In this document: positions 63,308 through 64,000 of the stretch, in pieces
Layout of the letters: each line of letters starts with the position of its first letter
Numbering within the stretch: position 1 is the first letter of the stretch
Assembly (NCBI GenBank): GCA_963843365.1
Contig: CAWJKG010000003.1
Coordinates: forward strand, 682,001-746,000
Source of the DNA: Bog-473 sp963843365
Lineage (GTDB): Bacteria; Actinomycetota; Acidimicrobiia; Acidimicrobiales; RAAP-2
Reading direction: 5' to 3'
DNA length: 64,000 bases
Notes under the pieces: generated by a model
What the model saw: only the letters and a program-made list of their open reading frames with translations
Told to the model about the DNA's origin: nothing
The model's database searches: none
Translations under genes and position numbers: made by a program

Positions 63308-64000
63308 GTGACCCGGCTCCCGAGCGCACTGCGCCCACTCTTCCCGTGGTTGAAAACGGGGGTGTTGAGGGCCACGCAGGCGATCAGCCCGCTGACCCGG
63401 CGCTTGCCGGGCCCGACCCCGCCCCGCCACGCCGTCCCCTCCGCGTCCGATTACGCGCGTACGCGCCCGGACGGCGGCGTCGAGGTGGTGGAGGTGGTCG
63501 CGGCGCAGCATCTCCGGCGCCCATTGCCCGGGGGGCTGCCGGAGAGCCACCCGCAATTCGCCGCACATCGCCGGGCGCGTCTCGCCGCCAACATCGTCGC
63601 CACCGTGCGGGGCGGCCGCGTGCTGGGCCCCTACGGCGCGGTCATCACGCGGGACGACACCCTGTTGTTCGATCTCTCGCCGTACTACGGCGCCGTGGTG
63701 CCGACGCAGCACCCTGTCTTCCTGCGCTGCCGCCCGCCCGAGGTCACCGAGGTGCCCGGCGCGGTCGGCGTGCTCACGACCCGCGGGAGCCACAACTACT
63801 ACCACTTTCTTCTCGACGTGCTGCCTCGGCTGGAACTGCTGCGGCGCTCCGGTGTCTCTGTCGACGCCTACGTCGTCGAACGGGCCACCTGCTTTCAGCG
63901 CGAACTGCTCGACCACCTCGGGCTGGCGGCCGACCGCTGCCTCGGGGACGAACACATCCGGGCGGAAGCGCTGGTGGTGCCCTCGGTGCCCGACGACCAA
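63308..64000 (+). CDS. GT61/DUF563-like glycosyltransferase, 3' end beyond the window
   Basis: 231 codons seen from GTG 63308 (GAGG nine nt upstream), open at the right edge. GPYGAVITRDDTLLFDLSPY and SHNYYHFLLDVLPRLELLRR are the HxxxxDxLPR-type hallmark of the GT61/DUF563 family, and AYVVERATCFQRELLDHLGL follows the usual order. Bacterial members transfer pentoses or other sugars in capsule loci. The C-terminal catalytic half is outside the window. An ATG at 63286 is out of frame by one base, so a small indel at the start cannot be excluded. Confidence 0.75.
   Translation, partial: MTRLPSALRPLFPWLKTGVLRATQAISPLTRRLPGPTPPRHAVPSASDYARTRPDGGVEVVEVVAAQHLRRPLPGGLPESHPQFAAHRRARLAANIVATVRGGRVLGPYGAVITRDDTLLFDLSPYYGAVVPTQHPVFLRCRPPEVTEVPGAVGVLTTRGSHNYYHFLLDVLPRLELLRRSGVSVDAYVVERATCFQRELLDHLGLAADRCLGDEHIRAEALVVPSVPDDQ

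Overview
The window is high-GC DNA that reads as a non-mycobacterial actinomycete, most likely a member of the Acidimicrobiia. The grounds are GC-rich third codon positions, frequent GTG starts, several starts with a -10 hexamer only 6-8 nt upstream (leaderless transcripts), and secreted proteins built from GG(Y)W-x-V-A-S-D-G-G-(V/I)-F repeats. No rRNA, tRNA, CRISPR array, transposase or phage gene was seen. The lineage is an inference from gene content; no marker gene is present.

Layout. Positions 1-15 kb hold secreted or surface proteins (an RCC1 plus MBG-repeat giant cut by the left edge, a lipoprotein, a phosphodiester-glycosidase-like protein, a two-repeat-family secreted protein), an FkbM methyltransferase, a phospholipase-C-like phosphoesterase, two tiny genes, and an MFS transporter fused to two cyclic-nucleotide-binding domains. 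Positions 15-26.5 kb hold oxidoreductases, an enoyl-CoA hydratase, a second repeat protein, a penicillin-binding protein, an ArsR/CDF metal-efflux pair and a 23S rRNA m5U methyltransferase. Positions 26.5-36 kb hold an ECF42-type sigma factor with its DGPF partner and a matching promoter, then an SDR, a Baeyer-Villiger monooxygenase and an esterase that form a plausible oxidation cassette. After these come an L,D-transpeptidase, a Rid protein, a serine hydrolase and an FAD oxidoreductase. Positions 36-41.7 kb hold membrane proteins, a PrmC-like methyltransferase and a divergent MarR/MFS efflux pair.

Positions 41.8-53 kb look like a small biosynthetic locus. A DrrAB-type ABC exporter faces a coupled operon of methyltransferase, acyl carrier protein, AMP-dependent ligase and ketoreductase-like SDR. 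Beside it lie a hexapeptide-repeat transferase, a TylF-like methyltransferase, a condensation-type (HHxxxDG) acyltransferase, a glycosyltransferase and an acyl-CoA synthetase. Positions 53-64 kb are an exopolysaccharide-type region: MFS, a membrane-anchored S15 hydrolase, Wzz-like co-polymerase, Wzy-like polymerase, methyltransferase, GT4, Wzx-like flippase, FkbM methyltransferase and a GT61-like enzyme cut by the right edge.

An important caution: about 36 one-base insertions break at least 16 otherwise good genes between 15.4 and 59.8 kb, most densely at 19-25 kb. None is needed in 1-15 kb. Every one can be read as one codon carrying two alternative synonymous third bases, so a collapsed strain mixture or another consensus error is more likely than real gene decay. 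The split genes are therefore annotated here as single genes.
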